64,000 bases of DNA from Alphaproteobacteria bacterium (GCA_026126215.1 JAHCJQ010000003.1:47953-111952); one strand, 5' to 3'. Shown: positions 43,420 to 51,970, counted from the stretch's first letter. Translations and numbers: made by a program. The notes: a model not told the origin generated them from the letters alone.

Positions 43420-44865
43420 TCAGCCGGTGGGCGGCCATTGCGATGGCGGCATCGTCTCCATCTGCCCGTAATCGGGCTCCACATGCGCGCCCAGGCCGAC
43501 ACAGTCGAGCGAGGCCAGGGCGATCCGGCCATCCTGGATGCGCAGCCGGGGGCCGCCGGGGCTCGACCGGTACAGATCGGGATGGGCGGCGAGGAAGCGC
43601 GCGGCCTCGGCCGGCGGGCGGCCGGCGAAGCCATCGACGAAGTGATGGCCGTTCCTCTCGACATGCCCGAGGCCAAGCAGGTTGATCAGGGCTAGGTCCT
43701 GCTGCACGCAGGTTCCGGCCAGGGTCGTCAGGTCCTCCGCCGAGAGGAAGTATCGCGCCCCGCCCGCTTCCTGGTTCCAGGTCTCGCAGCGGGCCAGGTT
43801 CACGAACGACTTGTAGAAGCCCTTGCAGGCCTTGCTCGAGATGCCCCGGTAGCCAAGGGCGCGGGCGCGCGGGAAGATATCCAGTTCGCCGTCGGACTCG
43901 TCGACGATCACGGGTTTTTCGCTGGACAGGCCGCCGATATCCGCATCGAGCGCGGCAGCCCGTTTGATCGGCTGTTCGATGAAGATGATCGAGCGATTGA
44001 GGCGGGCGAGCGCCGCCGTCTCCTGCATCCTTCGCCAAAGCTCCAGGACGCCCGCCGCGTCCTGGTATTGCTCGTTGCCATCGAGGGAGGCGAAGTAGGG
44101 CTCGGCGATCCGGTCGAGGACCGATGCGATGCGCGACAGGCGTTCGATATCCTCCCTGACGTTGCCACCGACCTTGAGCTTGAAGTAGCGGTGCCCGTAC
44201 GCGGCGACCACTTCCTCCAGTGTCTCGGGCAGTCCGTCGTTGACGCGCCCGCCCTGCGACTGGTCCGCGGCAACGATCGGATCGACCAGACCAACGGTAT
44301 GGCGGGCATGCACGCTTGCTGCCGGCTGTCGTGCCGCCAGGAATGCGCCAAAATCGAATGCGCCGAGATCGGCGATGGCCGGGTGCGGCGCCATGCCGGT
44401 CAAGTTCCCCTGCATCGCCCGGTAGAACGATATGCCGTGCAAACGGCAAAGCGCATCGAGGATGGCCCGGTCGATCAGCGCGGGACCGAAACCGGTGACC
44501 AGCGGGCTCAGCCGCGCTTTCCTCCCCGCCGCGATCAGATCGGCGTAATTGTCGGCATAGAGCGCGAAAGCCGTCCTGGGCGAAGTGGCGAGATAACCCG
44601 CCTCGGTCAGTTCCAGTGCATGGCGGAGCTGGCGGAAATTGTCCTCGTCGCTGTAGGCCGGGTCCTTCTCGAACCATTTCGCGGCGAGCGATTCGGCGGC
44701 CACGCCCCAGCCTTCCCGTCCGTCCTCGAGACGGATCAGGGCGCGCACCACTGCCTGTCGGCCGTGGGTATGCGTCACCGCGCCGAAGCGGAACGGCATG
44801 CGCAGCCGGAACGGCCATTCGTAGCGGCGAACCTCGATCAGCTTCACCTGCGGGGCATGAGTCAT
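43420..44865 (-). CDS. Enolase-superfamily (mandelate racemase/muconate lactonising) protein
   Basis: A 481-residue protein, longer than the usual 360-400. The ATG at 44865 overlaps the upstream stop (ATGA); the long upstream part of the frame is not coding. MR/MLE features are present: a capping domain start (KLIEVRRYEWPFRLRMPF), the K-x-K strand YFKLKVGG, and acid-rich strand ends SLDGNEQY, IIFIEQPIKR and VIVDESDG, followed by SSKACKGF. Such enzymes abstract an alpha proton from a carboxylate and typically dehydrate sugar acids such as galactonate or mannonate. That would feed a 2-keto-3-deoxy acid to the DapA-type aldolase. Confidence 0.82.
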   Translation of the reverse strand: MTHAPQVKLIEVRRYEWPFRLRMPFRFGAVTHTHGRQAVVRALIRLEDGREGWGVAAESLAAKWFEKDPAYSDEDNFRQLRHALELTEAGYLATSPRTAFALYADNYADLIAAGRKARLSPLVTGFGPALIDRAILDALCRLHGISFYRAMQGNLTGMAPHPAIADLGAFDFGAFLAARQPAASVHARHTVGLVDPIVAADQSQGGRVNDGLPETLEEVVAAYGHRYFKLKVGGNVREDIERLSRIASVLDRIAEPYFASLDGNEQYQDAAGVLELWRRMQETAALARLNRSIIFIEQPIKRAAALDADIGGLSSEKPVIVDESDGELDIFPRARALGYRGISSKACKGFYKSFVNLARCETWNQEAGGARYFLSAEDLTTLAGTCVQQDLALINLLGLGHVERNGHHFVDGFAGRPPAEAARFLAAHPDLYRSSPGGPRLRIQDGRIALASLDCVGLGAHVEPDYGQMETMPPSQWPPTG

Positions 44866-45692
44866 GACAGGCTCTCCAGTATGCCGCGAATGTAGCCAAT
44901 GGCACGCGCCGCGGTTGCGGGGCCGTCCGGCTGATAGTCGAAGGGCTCGACCGCGACGCAGCGATCGTAGCCAAGTTCGCGGAGGGTGGAAAAGATCGGC
45001 GCGAAACGCTCCTCGCCCTGGCCCGGGCCGCGCCGGTTGCGGTCGTTGACCTGGATGTGGGCGAGGAGACCGGTCGGCAGCCAACGGCGCAGAAGTTCGG
45101 GAATCGACTCGCGCTCTGCCTTTCCCGCCGCACTGCAATCGAGCATGGTGCGCACCGCAGGGCTGCCGATCGCGCGCACAATCTCCGCGGCCTCGGCAAT
45201 GCTGGTGATGAAGTTCGCTTCCGGCGGCGCGAGCGCCTCGATGCAATAGGTGACGCCGGCCTTCTCGGCGTTCTCCGCGATGGCCGCGAAAGCATCGGTA
45301 CCGCGCTTTTGCGCTTCCGCGCGGCCCTCGCCCTCGGGAAGGCGGCGCTGGGCCGGAGAGCCATGCACGAGAACGCGCCCGCCAAGCTCGGCGCAGAGAT
45401 CGACATGACGGCGCATGACATCGAGGGTGCGCGCCCGCTGCGCGGGATCGGCGGCGGTGATGGACAGTCCGGTGGGCTTGACCAGGAGCCAGTGCAGGCC
45501 GGAGATGGCGATACCGGCATCGGCAGCGGCGCGGCGCACCTCCGCGCGGCGGGCGGCGGGCAGCAGGTGCGGTTCCTCGCCGAGCGTGAAGGGCGCGACT
45601 TCCAGTCCGTCATAGCCGAGGATGGCGGCGAACTCGCACTGCCGGCCGAACTCCATTCCGGCGATCACTTCGTTGCATAACGCGATCTGCAT
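44862..45692 (-). CDS. Sugar phosphate isomerase/epimerase family TIM barrel (second)
   Basis: A 276-residue xylose-isomerase-like protein. Metal-ligand strands: YCIEALAPPEANF (Glu), VRTMLDCSAAG (Asp), LLAHIQVNDRNRRGPGQGE (His/Asp) and CVAVEPFDY (Glu). The Q-V-N-D-x-N/D...G-x-G loop is like that of tagatose- and allulose-3-epimerase relatives. It is coupled to the enolase-superfamily gene by an ATGA overlap and lies 12 bases after a Gfo/Idh gene. The trio (dehydrogenase, epimerase/lyase, dehydratase) forms a sensible sugar-acid route. Confidence 0.85.
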   Translation of the reverse strand: MQIALCNEVIAGMEFGRQCEFAAILGYDGLEVAPFTLGEEPHLLPAARRAEVRRAAADAGIAISGLHWLLVKPTGLSITAADPAQRARTLDVMRRHVDLCAELGGRVLVHGSPAQRRLPEGEGRAEAQKRGTDAFAAIAENAEKAGVTYCIEALAPPEANFITSIAEAAEIVRAIGSPAVRTMLDCSAAGKAERESIPELLRRWLPTGLLAHIQVNDRNRRGPGQGEERFAPIFSTLRELGYDRCVAVEPFDYQPDGPATAARAIGYIRGILESLS

Positions 45693-45704
45693 GGCCTTCC
45701 TTTC

Positions 45705-46751
45705 CTATGACCAGTCCAGCCCTATTGCCTGTCCGGTGCGGGCGGACTGGATCGCGGCTTCGATGATGCGGGCGGGCACATAGCCGCAATCGATGATCGA
45801 GCATTCGGGTTCCTCGCGGGAGGCGACATGGTCGAGGAAGGTCCGGAAATGGCCGGCCAGCACCTCGGGAGCGCTCGCCGACGGGGCGGCGATGGGCTCG
45901 GGTTCGCCATAAGCGGGACGCCACGATCCATCCTGCTGGCGGTGCCCGCCGCGCCGCAGGCTGGACACTTCCGCAGCGAAGTCGATCTCGGCAATGGCCA
46001 GTTCGCCGGAGACCGCGATTTCCTTCATCGTCACGGCGCCGGGCACCACCGCATCCGGCCAGCGGCCCGGTTGAATATAGCCGGTCTCGATGGACGCGAT
46101 CGTGCCGCGCGGGTATACGAGTTGCAGGATCGCAAGGTCGTCATGGCCGCGCCCGAAATGATCGCGCGTGAGGGCGAAGACCAGCCGCGGCCGTTCCCCG
46201 GTCAGCCAGTTGAAGAGATCGATGAAGTGAACGGCGTCGTTGTGCAACGCGCCGGAATCGTTGCGCGCGCGTTTGATGCCGGCAAACCTGCCGGTGAGCA
46301 GGCGCAGCGCGCCGAACCTGCCGGCGGCAATCGCAGCTTTCAGGGCCAGGGCTTTCGGATGCTGGCGGTAATAGAGGCCGCCTTGCAGGACGATCCGCGC
46401 CTCGCGCGCGCGGCGGGCGAGATCGAGTGCCTCCCAGGCATGGACGGTCATCGGCTTTTCGATGAAGACGTCGCGGCCGACGGCGATGGCGGCGCAGGCC
46501 AGCCGGTAATGGCTGTCGGTCGGCGTCAGGATGTCGATGCAGTCCACATCCCCCATTGCCGCCTCGCCGTCGGTCGTCACATGCACACCGGGAAACCGTG
46601 CCTGCGCGCGCGCCAGCGCCCGCCCGTCGGTGTCGGCGATGAGCAGACACCCGGCGGCGAGCCCGGCGCGCGCCCAAGCCTCGGCATGGACCTCGCCAAA
46701 GGCCCCATAGCCGATCTGCAGGACGCGCTTGTTCTTGACTTCCTCTGCCAC
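45705..46751 (-). CDS. Gfo/Idh/MocA family oxidoreductase (second)
   Basis: A 348-residue dehydrogenase. The Rossmann motif RVLQIGYGAFGEVHAEAW and the EKP motif in VFIEKPMTVHAWEAL identify the family; the catalytic segment around ALHNDAVHFIDLFNWLTGE supplies Asp/His. A GTG start at 46751 is used with a weak ribosome-binding site. It leads the minus-strand operon and is divergent from tctC across the second TetR operator copy, 16 bases upstream of its start. It is distinct from the first Gfo/Idh protein, so two different oxidation steps or positions are likely. Confidence 0.85.
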   Translation of the reverse strand: MAEEVKNKRVLQIGYGAFGEVHAEAWARAGLAAGCLLIADTDGRALARAQARFPGVHVTTDGEAAMGDVDCIDILTPTDSHYRLACAAIAVGRDVFIEKPMTVHAWEALDLARRAREARIVLQGGLYYRQHPKALALKAAIAAGRFGALRLLTGRFAGIKRARNDSGALHNDAVHFIDLFNWLTGERPRLVFALTRDHFGRGHDDLAILQLVYPRGTIASIETGYIQPGRWPDAVVPGAVTMKEIAVSGELAIAEIDFAAEVSSLRRGGHRQQDGSWRPAYGEPEPIAAPSASAPEVLAGHFRTFLDHVASREEPECSIIDCGYVPARIIEAAIQSARTGQAIGLDWS

Positions 46752-46766
46752 TGGCGCAGAAGATTA

Positions 46767-46782
46767 GTAACCAGATCGTTAC
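46767..46782. promoter_or_regulatory. Candidate TetR operator, copy 2
   Basis: GTAACCAGATCGTTAC has the same 5-bp arms, 6-base centre and CA at the start of the centre as the copy at 39142-39157. It sits in the 59-base gap between the divergent Gfo/Idh gene (start 46751) and tctC (start 46811), so one bound dimer could silence both the reverse operon and the transporter. Confidence 0.65.
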
Positions 46783-46810
46783 AACTCAATGATTTACGGG
46801 GGAGACGGTA

Positions 46811-47818
46811 ATGAAGCGGATCATCGGCCTGGTTTCGGCCGCCATCGTCGGCGCCTTCGGCGCGACGGCGGAGGCGCAGAACTACACCTGGAAGCCGGAG
46901 CGTCCCGTGACCATCATCGTGCCATGGGCCGCCGGCGGGTCGACCGACCAGATGGCACGCATCGTCGCGGCCGAGCTGGAAGCGGAACTCAAGCAGAAGT
47001 TCGTTGTCGTCAATCAGCCGGGCGCGTCCGGTTCGATCGGCACCAAGAATGCCCTCGAGGCGGCTCGTGACGGCTATACATGGGCTGCCGGCGCGGCCGC
47101 CGATGTGGGCACCTACAAGGTGCTTGGCATGCTGGAGACGGAACTCAAGGACTGGAATCTCTTCTTCGCGGTCGCCAACGTCTCAGCCATCGCGGTCAAT
47201 CCCAATGCGCCCTACAAGGATTTCGGCGAGCTGCTGGAGGCGTGGAAGAAAAACGGCGAGAACATCTCGGTTTCGACCGCGGGCCTGTCCTCCGCCGGCC
47301 ATAACCTGATGGAATCGATCCGCGCCAACACGCCGATCAAGTATCGCCACGTCACCTATGATGGCGGCAATCCGGCGGTGATCGCGGCCGTATCGGGAGA
47401 AGTGCCGGTCGTCTCGCAGCTTCTCGTCGAGATGAGCGAGATGATCAAGGGCAAGCGCCTGCGTCCCCTCGCAATTCTCAGCGACAAGCCGATTTCGCTC
47501 GAGGGTCATGGCGAGATCCCTCCGATTACCAAATGGCTGCCGAACATGCCCGCGCCGGTCAATTACTTCGGCATCTGGGCGCCGAAAGGCACGCCGGACA
47601 ACGTAATCAAGACGATGGAAATGGTCTGGCAGAACAAGATCGCGAAATCGGAGGCATTGCAGAAGTATGCAGCTTCGCGCAGCGCCCTGTTCGCGCCGAT
47701 CCATGGGCAGACCGCCCATAACGAAGCCTTCAAGATGGTGCGGCAGACCGCGTGGCTATATTTCGACGCCGGCAAGGCGAAACTTTCGCCGGATACAGTC
47801 GGAATTCCGCGTCTGTGA
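46811..47818 (+). CDS. tctC: Tripartite tricarboxylate transporter substrate-binding protein (TctC/Bug family)
   Basis: A 335-residue periplasmic protein with signal MKRIIGLVSAAIVGAFGATAEA. Bug-family signatures: PVTIIVPWAAGGSTDQMAR, VVNQPGASGSIGTKNALEAA and YVTYDGG-like RHVTYDGGNPAVIAAVSGEV. It captures the solute for the TctAB membrane unit encoded just downstream. A strong hairpin follows its stop, so it may be made in excess over the membrane parts, as is usual for binding proteins. The ligand is unknown; Bug proteins bind diverse carboxylates. Confidence 0.9.
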   Translation: MKRIIGLVSAAIVGAFGATAEAQNYTWKPERPVTIIVPWAAGGSTDQMARIVAAELEAELKQKFVVVNQPGASGSIGTKNALEAARDGYTWAAGAAADVGTYKVLGMLETELKDWNLFFAVANVSAIAVNPNAPYKDFGELLEAWKKNGENISVSTAGLSSAGHNLMESIRANTPIKYRHVTYDGGNPAVIAAVSGEVPVVSQLLVEMSEMIKGKRLRPLAILSDKPISLEGHGEIPPITKWLPNMPAPVNYFGIWAPKGTPDNVIKTMEMVWQNKIAKSEALQKYAASRSALFAPIHGQTAHNEAFKMVRQTAWLYFDAGKAKLSPDTVGIPRL

Positions 47819-47833
47819 CGCTGGCTTGACCGG

Positions 47834-47863
47834 AGCGCCGCCGGCCCTGGGGTCGGCGGCGCT
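47834..47863 (+). terminator. Intercistronic hairpin between tctC and tctB
   Basis: AGCGCCGCCGGCC pairs with GGTCGGCGGCGCT (13 bp, one G-T wobble) around a 4-base loop, followed by TCATTT. In the 71-base tctC-tctB gap it probably acts as a partial terminator or an RNA-stabilising hairpin favouring tctC. Confidence 0.6.
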
Positions 47864-47889
47864 TCATTTGCACCATCGCTGCATCGCCC

Positions 47890-48429
47890 ATGTCCGACCA
47901 TCCCGCACCGGCGGGTGAACGCGCCCCATCTCCGCGGGCCGACCTGCTCACGGCTGCCGTGCTCCTCGCCTTCTCAATCGGCGTGATCGTCCTATCGGCA
48001 GGCATGCCGACTTTCACGGACAAGGGCGCCAGCCTGTTTCTCGCGCCGGGTATAGTTCCAGGCTTTTATGGCTCGGTCCTGACGCTGCTCGCGCTCGTCC
48101 TTGCCGCGCGCTCGATCTGGCGCGGTGCGCTGCGCGGCGATAGGGGCGCCGGCACGGCTTCCGGGGCGGGCGATCGGGCGGGGCTTTTGCGCCTCGGGAT
48201 CGCGGTCGTCCTCTGCCTTGTCTTTGCGGTCGGGTTGATCGGCCTGGTGCCCTTCTGGCTTGCCGTGGCGCTGTTCGTCACGTCGTTCATCGTCATCTTC
48301 GAATGGCAGCCTGGTCTTGGCGCAAGCGCACGGGTCAGGCCGGTCGGGACGGCGGTTCTGCAAGGAATGATCGCCGGCCTGCTCGTCACCTATGTCTTTC
48401 AGGAGGTGTTCTTTGTCCGCCTGCCCTGA
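47890..48429 (+). CDS. tctB: Tripartite tricarboxylate transporter small permease (TctB)
   Basis: A 179-residue protein with four hydrophobic helices (~17-35, ~57-75, ~104-121, ~125-142 and a C-terminal segment), the standard TctB size and layout. A charged N-terminus (SDHPAPAGERAPSPRADL) precedes helix 1. It ends 9 bases before tctA. TctB sequences are poorly conserved; identification rests on length, topology and position between tctC and tctA. Confidence 0.85.
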   Translation: MSDHPAPAGERAPSPRADLLTAAVLLAFSIGVIVLSAGMPTFTDKGASLFLAPGIVPGFYGSVLTLLALVLAARSIWRGALRGDRGAGTASGAGDRAGLLRLGIAVVLCLVFAVGLIGLVPFWLAVALFVTSFIVIFEWQPGLGASARVRPVGTAVLQGMIAGLLVTYVFQEVFFVRLP

Positions 48430-48438
48430 GGTCCGCCG

Positions 48439-49944
48439 GTGAACGTCTTCGACAATCTGCAGATGCTCGGCGCGGCGTTCGCGAGTTTCGCTTCGCCCAT
48501 GATCCTGTTCAACGTCTTCTGGGCGACGCTGCTCGGCATCATCATCGGGGCCATGCCGGGTCTCACCGCGACGATGGGCGTCGCGCTGATGACGACGCTG
48601 ACCTACACCATGGCACCGAACTCGGCCATCCTGGTCCTGATCTGCATCTATGTGGGCGCCATCTATGGCGGCAGCCGGAGCGCGATCCTGCTCAATATTC
48701 CCGGCACGCCCGCTTCCGCCTGCTCGACGCTCGACGGCTTTCCGCTGGCCCGGCAGGGGCTGGCGGGCCGGGCGATGGGCATATCGACCACCGGATCGTG
48801 GCTCGGCACGTTGTTCGGCACCATGTGTGTTGCGCTGTTCACGCCGGTGCTTGGCGAGCTGTCGCTTTCCTTCGGCTCCTACGAGTTCTTCTGGGTTGCA
48901 GTCTTCGGCATCGTGATTGCCGGAACGCTGTCCGGCGGCGATCCCCTCAAGGGCTATATTGCCGGTTTCCTCGGCCTGTTCGTTGCCGCGATCGGGCAGG
49001 AGACGAACCACAACTTCCCCCGTTTTTCCTTCGGCATAAAGGATCTCGAAGGCGGCATCGGCCTGCTCCCGGCGCTGGTCGGCGCCTTCGGCGTCGCGGA
49101 GGTCCTGCAGGTGATGCGGGGCCCCGCCTTCAAGGTGGTCTCCAGCAAGGTCGATTCGGTGATCCCGCGCCTCGGCGACATCGTGCGCTATTGGCGGACG
49201 ATCCTGCGCTCGGGTGCCATCGGCACCTTCATTGGCATCATGCCGGGCCTTGGCGAGGACACTGCCGCCTGGACCTCCTATGCAGCGGCGCGGCGCGCCA
49301 GCAAGGAAAGGGAGAAGTACGGCAAGGGCTCGGTCGAGGGACTGATGGCGGCCGAAACGGGCGAAAGCGCGTGCGTGCCCGGCGCCATCATCCCGGTGCT
49401 GACGCTTGCGGTTCCAGGTTCGGCCCCGGCGGCAGTGCTGCTCGCCGCGATGTTGATCCATGGCCTCAACCCGGGGCCGCTGCTGATGGTCAATACGCCG
49501 GAATTTCTCTACCAGATCGTGGCGATGCTGATCATCGCCGACATGACCAAGCTGTTCTTCGGCCTGACTTTGGTCAAGCCGCTGTTATGGATTCTTCTAG
49601 TGCCGCGCGAGCGGCTGATGCCGGTGGTGTTCGTACTCTGCACGGTCGGCGCCTTCGCCATCACCAGCCGCGTCTTCGACATCTATGTGATGCTCGCCTT
49701 TGGTTTTGTCGGTTTCGTGCTGCGCGAACTGAAGTTTCCCATGGCGCCGCTGATCCTCGGCCTTGTGCTCGGCGAACTGCTCGACAAGAACCTGTTGCGC
49801 GGGCTCAATCTGTCGGCAGGCGATGTCACGCCGTTCTTCACGCGGCCAATCTCGGCGATTATCGCGGCGATCACGCTGCTTTCGATCCTCTGGTCGATAC
49901 CGGCGGTGAGCCGGCGCGTCATCTCGCTGTTCCAGCGGGCCTGA
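48439..49944 (+). CDS. tctA: Tripartite tricarboxylate transporter large permease (TctA)
   Basis: A 501-residue permease of ~12 helices from a GTG at 48439 with GAGG 7 bases upstream. TctA hallmarks: the first repeat GAMPGLTATMGVALMTTLTY, YVGAIYGGSRSAILLNIPGTPAS, and the second repeat GIMPGLGEDTAAWTSYAAARRASK followed by VPGSAPAAVLLAAMLIHGL. It should import the substrate for the surrounding catabolic genes using the membrane gradient. The last 26 bases overlap the 3' end of the convergent amidase gene. Confidence 0.92.
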   Translation: MNVFDNLQMLGAAFASFASPMILFNVFWATLLGIIIGAMPGLTATMGVALMTTLTYTMAPNSAILVLICIYVGAIYGGSRSAILLNIPGTPASACSTLDGFPLARQGLAGRAMGISTTGSWLGTLFGTMCVALFTPVLGELSLSFGSYEFFWVAVFGIVIAGTLSGGDPLKGYIAGFLGLFVAAIGQETNHNFPRFSFGIKDLEGGIGLLPALVGAFGVAEVLQVMRGPAFKVVSSKVDSVIPRLGDIVRYWRTILRSGAIGTFIGIMPGLGEDTAAWTSYAAARRASKEREKYGKGSVEGLMAAETGESACVPGAIIPVLTLAVPGSAPAAVLLAAMLIHGLNPGPLLMVNTPEFLYQIVAMLIIADMTKLFFGLTLVKPLLWILLVPRERLMPVVFVLCTVGAFAITSRVFDIYVMLAFGFVGFVLRELKFPMAPLILGLVLGELLDKNLLRGLNLSAGDVTPFFTRPISAIIAAITLLSILWSIPAVSRRVISLFQRA

Positions 49945-51361
49945 GCAGACTTTCGTAGCGCGCCTTCCAGGGTCTTGCCCGTTCGAGTTCGGCCGCCAGC
50001 CTGAGCAGTGTCGCCTCCTCGCCGGTGCGGGCGACGAACTGCATTCCGATCGGCAAGCCGGCCCCGGTCCAGGCGAGGGGCAGTGAGATCGCCGGCTGCC
50101 CGGTGACGTTCCACAGTCGGGTATAAGGCGCGAAGGAGAAGAGCCGGGACAGGAAGGCGTCGAGGTCGGTCATTTCCGTGTCCAGGTGACCGAGCGGGGG
50201 TGGCAGCGTCGCCAGGGTCGGGGTCAGAAGCAGGTCGTGGCGGGCAAAGAACGGCGCGGCGAGGCGCCCGAGCCGGTGGAAAGTCTGGACCGCCCGAAGA
50301 TAGTCGATGCCGGAGAATTTCCGCCCGCGCTCGATCATGGCCCAGGTCACCGGCTCGAAGTCGCTGGCGCCATGGGGGCGGCCGCCCGCGCGCAGTTCGA
50401 TGGTGCTCGCTATGTTGACGCTCATCGCCACCAGGAAGGCCGTGTCCAGCGCCTCCGGTTCCGTGGGCGGGGTCGCCTCTTCGACGATGTGCCCGAGATC
50501 TTCCAGCAGTCGCGCCGTATCCTCCAGCCCCTTGCGGCACTCCTGGTCCAGCTTGCAGGGGTAGGGCGGCTCGGCGCTGACCGCGATCCGCAGCCGGCCG
50601 GCGGGCAGCTGCAGCTCCTCAAGATAAGGCCGTGGCGGTGGCGCCGCGGCATAAGGATCGCCATGCACCGCGCCAAGCGCGATGTCGAGCAAGGCGGCCG
50701 TGTCGCGCACGGAGCGACTTACCACATGTTCGGCGGCGGCGCCGGCCAGGCTTTCGCCGAGCAGCGGCGCCATGCTGATGCGCCCGCGCGTCGGTTTGAG
50801 CCCCACCAGCCCGCAGGCGGCGGCCGGAATGCGAATGGAGCCGCCGCCATCGGTGGCATGGGCGGCCGGCACCATGCCGGCCGCGACGGCGGCAGCCGAC
50901 CCGCCGCTCGATCCGCCGGCGGAGCGTGCCGTGTCCCAGGGATTGCGCGTGGGGCCAAAAAGGCGGGGTTCAGTCGAGGCGGAGATCGCCATTTCCGGCG
51001 TGTTGGTCTTGCCCAGAATGACAAGTCCGGCCCGCCGGTATCGTTCCACCAGGAGACTGTCGGACTGCGGCACGAAGTGGCGCAGGAAACCGGCGCCATT
51101 GGTGGTGGGAAAGCCGGCGAGCAGGGCAAGGAAGTCCTTGAGCAGGAACGGAACGCCGGCGAGCGGCCGGTCCCGGGAGAGCACGGCCGCCTCCGCCCGC
51201 GCCGCATCCTCCCGCATCGCCACGACGGCATTGAGCGGCCCATTGCATTGCCCGATCCGCACCAGCGCGGCGTCGAGAAGTTCCAGTGGCTTGATCTCGC
51301 GGCGCTGCACCAGCCGGGCCAGGCCCACCGCGTCATGCGACAGGTATTCCGCCACGTCCAT
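49919..51361 (-). CDS. Amidase (amidase signature family)
   Basis: A 480-residue enzyme from the ATG at 51361; upstream codons of the frame lack coding character. The Ser-cisSer-Lys triad is intact: Lys in GVPFLLKDFLAL, cis-Ser in AGGSSGGSAAAVAAG and nucleophile Ser in DGGGSIRIPAA. Members hydrolyse amides to acid plus ammonia. It converges on tctA rather than following the TetR operators, so its link to the catabolic cluster is by neighbourhood only. It could release the carboxylate or amine that is then processed. Confidence 0.85.
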   Translation of the reverse strand: MDVAEYLSHDAVGLARLVQRREIKPLELLDAALVRIGQCNGPLNAVVAMREDAARAEAAVLSRDRPLAGVPFLLKDFLALLAGFPTTNGAGFLRHFVPQSDSLLVERYRRAGLVILGKTNTPEMAISASTEPRLFGPTRNPWDTARSAGGSSGGSAAAVAAGMVPAAHATDGGGSIRIPAAACGLVGLKPTRGRISMAPLLGESLAGAAAEHVVSRSVRDTAALLDIALGAVHGDPYAAAPPPRPYLEELQLPAGRLRIAVSAEPPYPCKLDQECRKGLEDTARLLEDLGHIVEEATPPTEPEALDTAFLVAMSVNIASTIELRAGGRPHGASDFEPVTWAMIERGRKFSGIDYLRAVQTFHRLGRLAAPFFARHDLLLTPTLATLPPPLGHLDTEMTDLDAFLSRLFSFAPYTRLWNVTGQPAISLPLAWTGAGLPIGMQFVARTGEEATLLRLAAELERARPWKARYESLLRPAGTAR

Positions 51362-51583
51362 ATGTGCCCCCGCCCCGGCCGGCCGAAAATGGCAGTCTCG
51401 CGGACCCAATCCACTCGGTCAACGCTTTCCGGGCGCGGGCCATGTTCTTGAGGAAACGAAAAGAATCCGGCTTTCCCCTAGCGATGCCCATAGCGGCTGA
51501 AACCTGCGCCAAACCACAGTTCCGCCGCAATTCGATCCGACATTGAAACGGGATGCGCAGGGGTACTTTCAGGGAGACCCAGC

Positions 51584-51895
51584 ATGGCAGGCAGACTTGG
51601 GCGCATTGGCGCCGGAATTGTTGCGGGAGTGGCGGCGATGGTCGCGCTCGGCGCGGTGACGGCGGCGGAGGCCGGCGATCGTCGCTGGAAGCAAGGTTAC
51701 GGCTATGGGCATGGCCCGGCCTACAAGCAGCATTACCACCACTACAGGCACAGGCCTGAGCCGCGCGTGGTCGTGGTGCCGCGGCATCACTATCACTATG
51801 CGCCGCCGCCGGTGGTCTATTATGCACCGCCGCCGCGTTACTATTACTACCCGGCCACGCCGAGCATCAGCTTCGTCTTCCCGCTGCGATTCTGA
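51584..51895 (+). CDS. Small secreted His/Tyr/Pro-rich protein
   Basis: A 103-residue protein. A signal peptide (MAGRLGRIGAGIVAGVAAMV..., probable cleavage after AEA near residue 30) is followed by a low-complexity mature region dominated by His, Tyr, Pro and Arg (KQHYHHYRHR, PRHHYHYAPPP, PRYYYYPATP). There is no known domain. Histidine-rich secreted proteins of this type could bind metals or associate with the cell wall or outer membrane, but there is no direct evidence. A good intrinsic terminator at 51936-51970 supports a real single-gene unit, and AGGGAGACC precedes the ATG. Confidence 0.7.
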   Translation: MAGRLGRIGAGIVAGVAAMVALGAVTAAEAGDRRWKQGYGYGHGPAYKQHYHHYRHRPEPRVVVVPRHHYHYAPPPVVYYAPPPRYYYYPATPSISFVFPLRF

Positions 51896-51935
51896 CGGAT
51901 TCGCTCGGCATCACTTTGTCGCGAGATTTGCGAGA

Positions 51936-51970
51936 GCCCGCGAATGCCTGAAAACAGGCGATTCGCGGGC
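51936..51970 (+). terminator. Intrinsic terminator after the His/Tyr-rich gene
   Basis: GCCCGCGAATGCCTG pairs with CAGGCGATTCGCGGGC (15 bp with one bulged base) around an AAAA loop, followed by CTTCATTT. Confidence 0.75.

Noticed and set aside
47992..49461. A 489-codon minus-strand frame opposite tctB/tctA
   Set aside because: Arg/Asp/Gln-rich antisense frame; the plus strand has clear TctB and TctA features.
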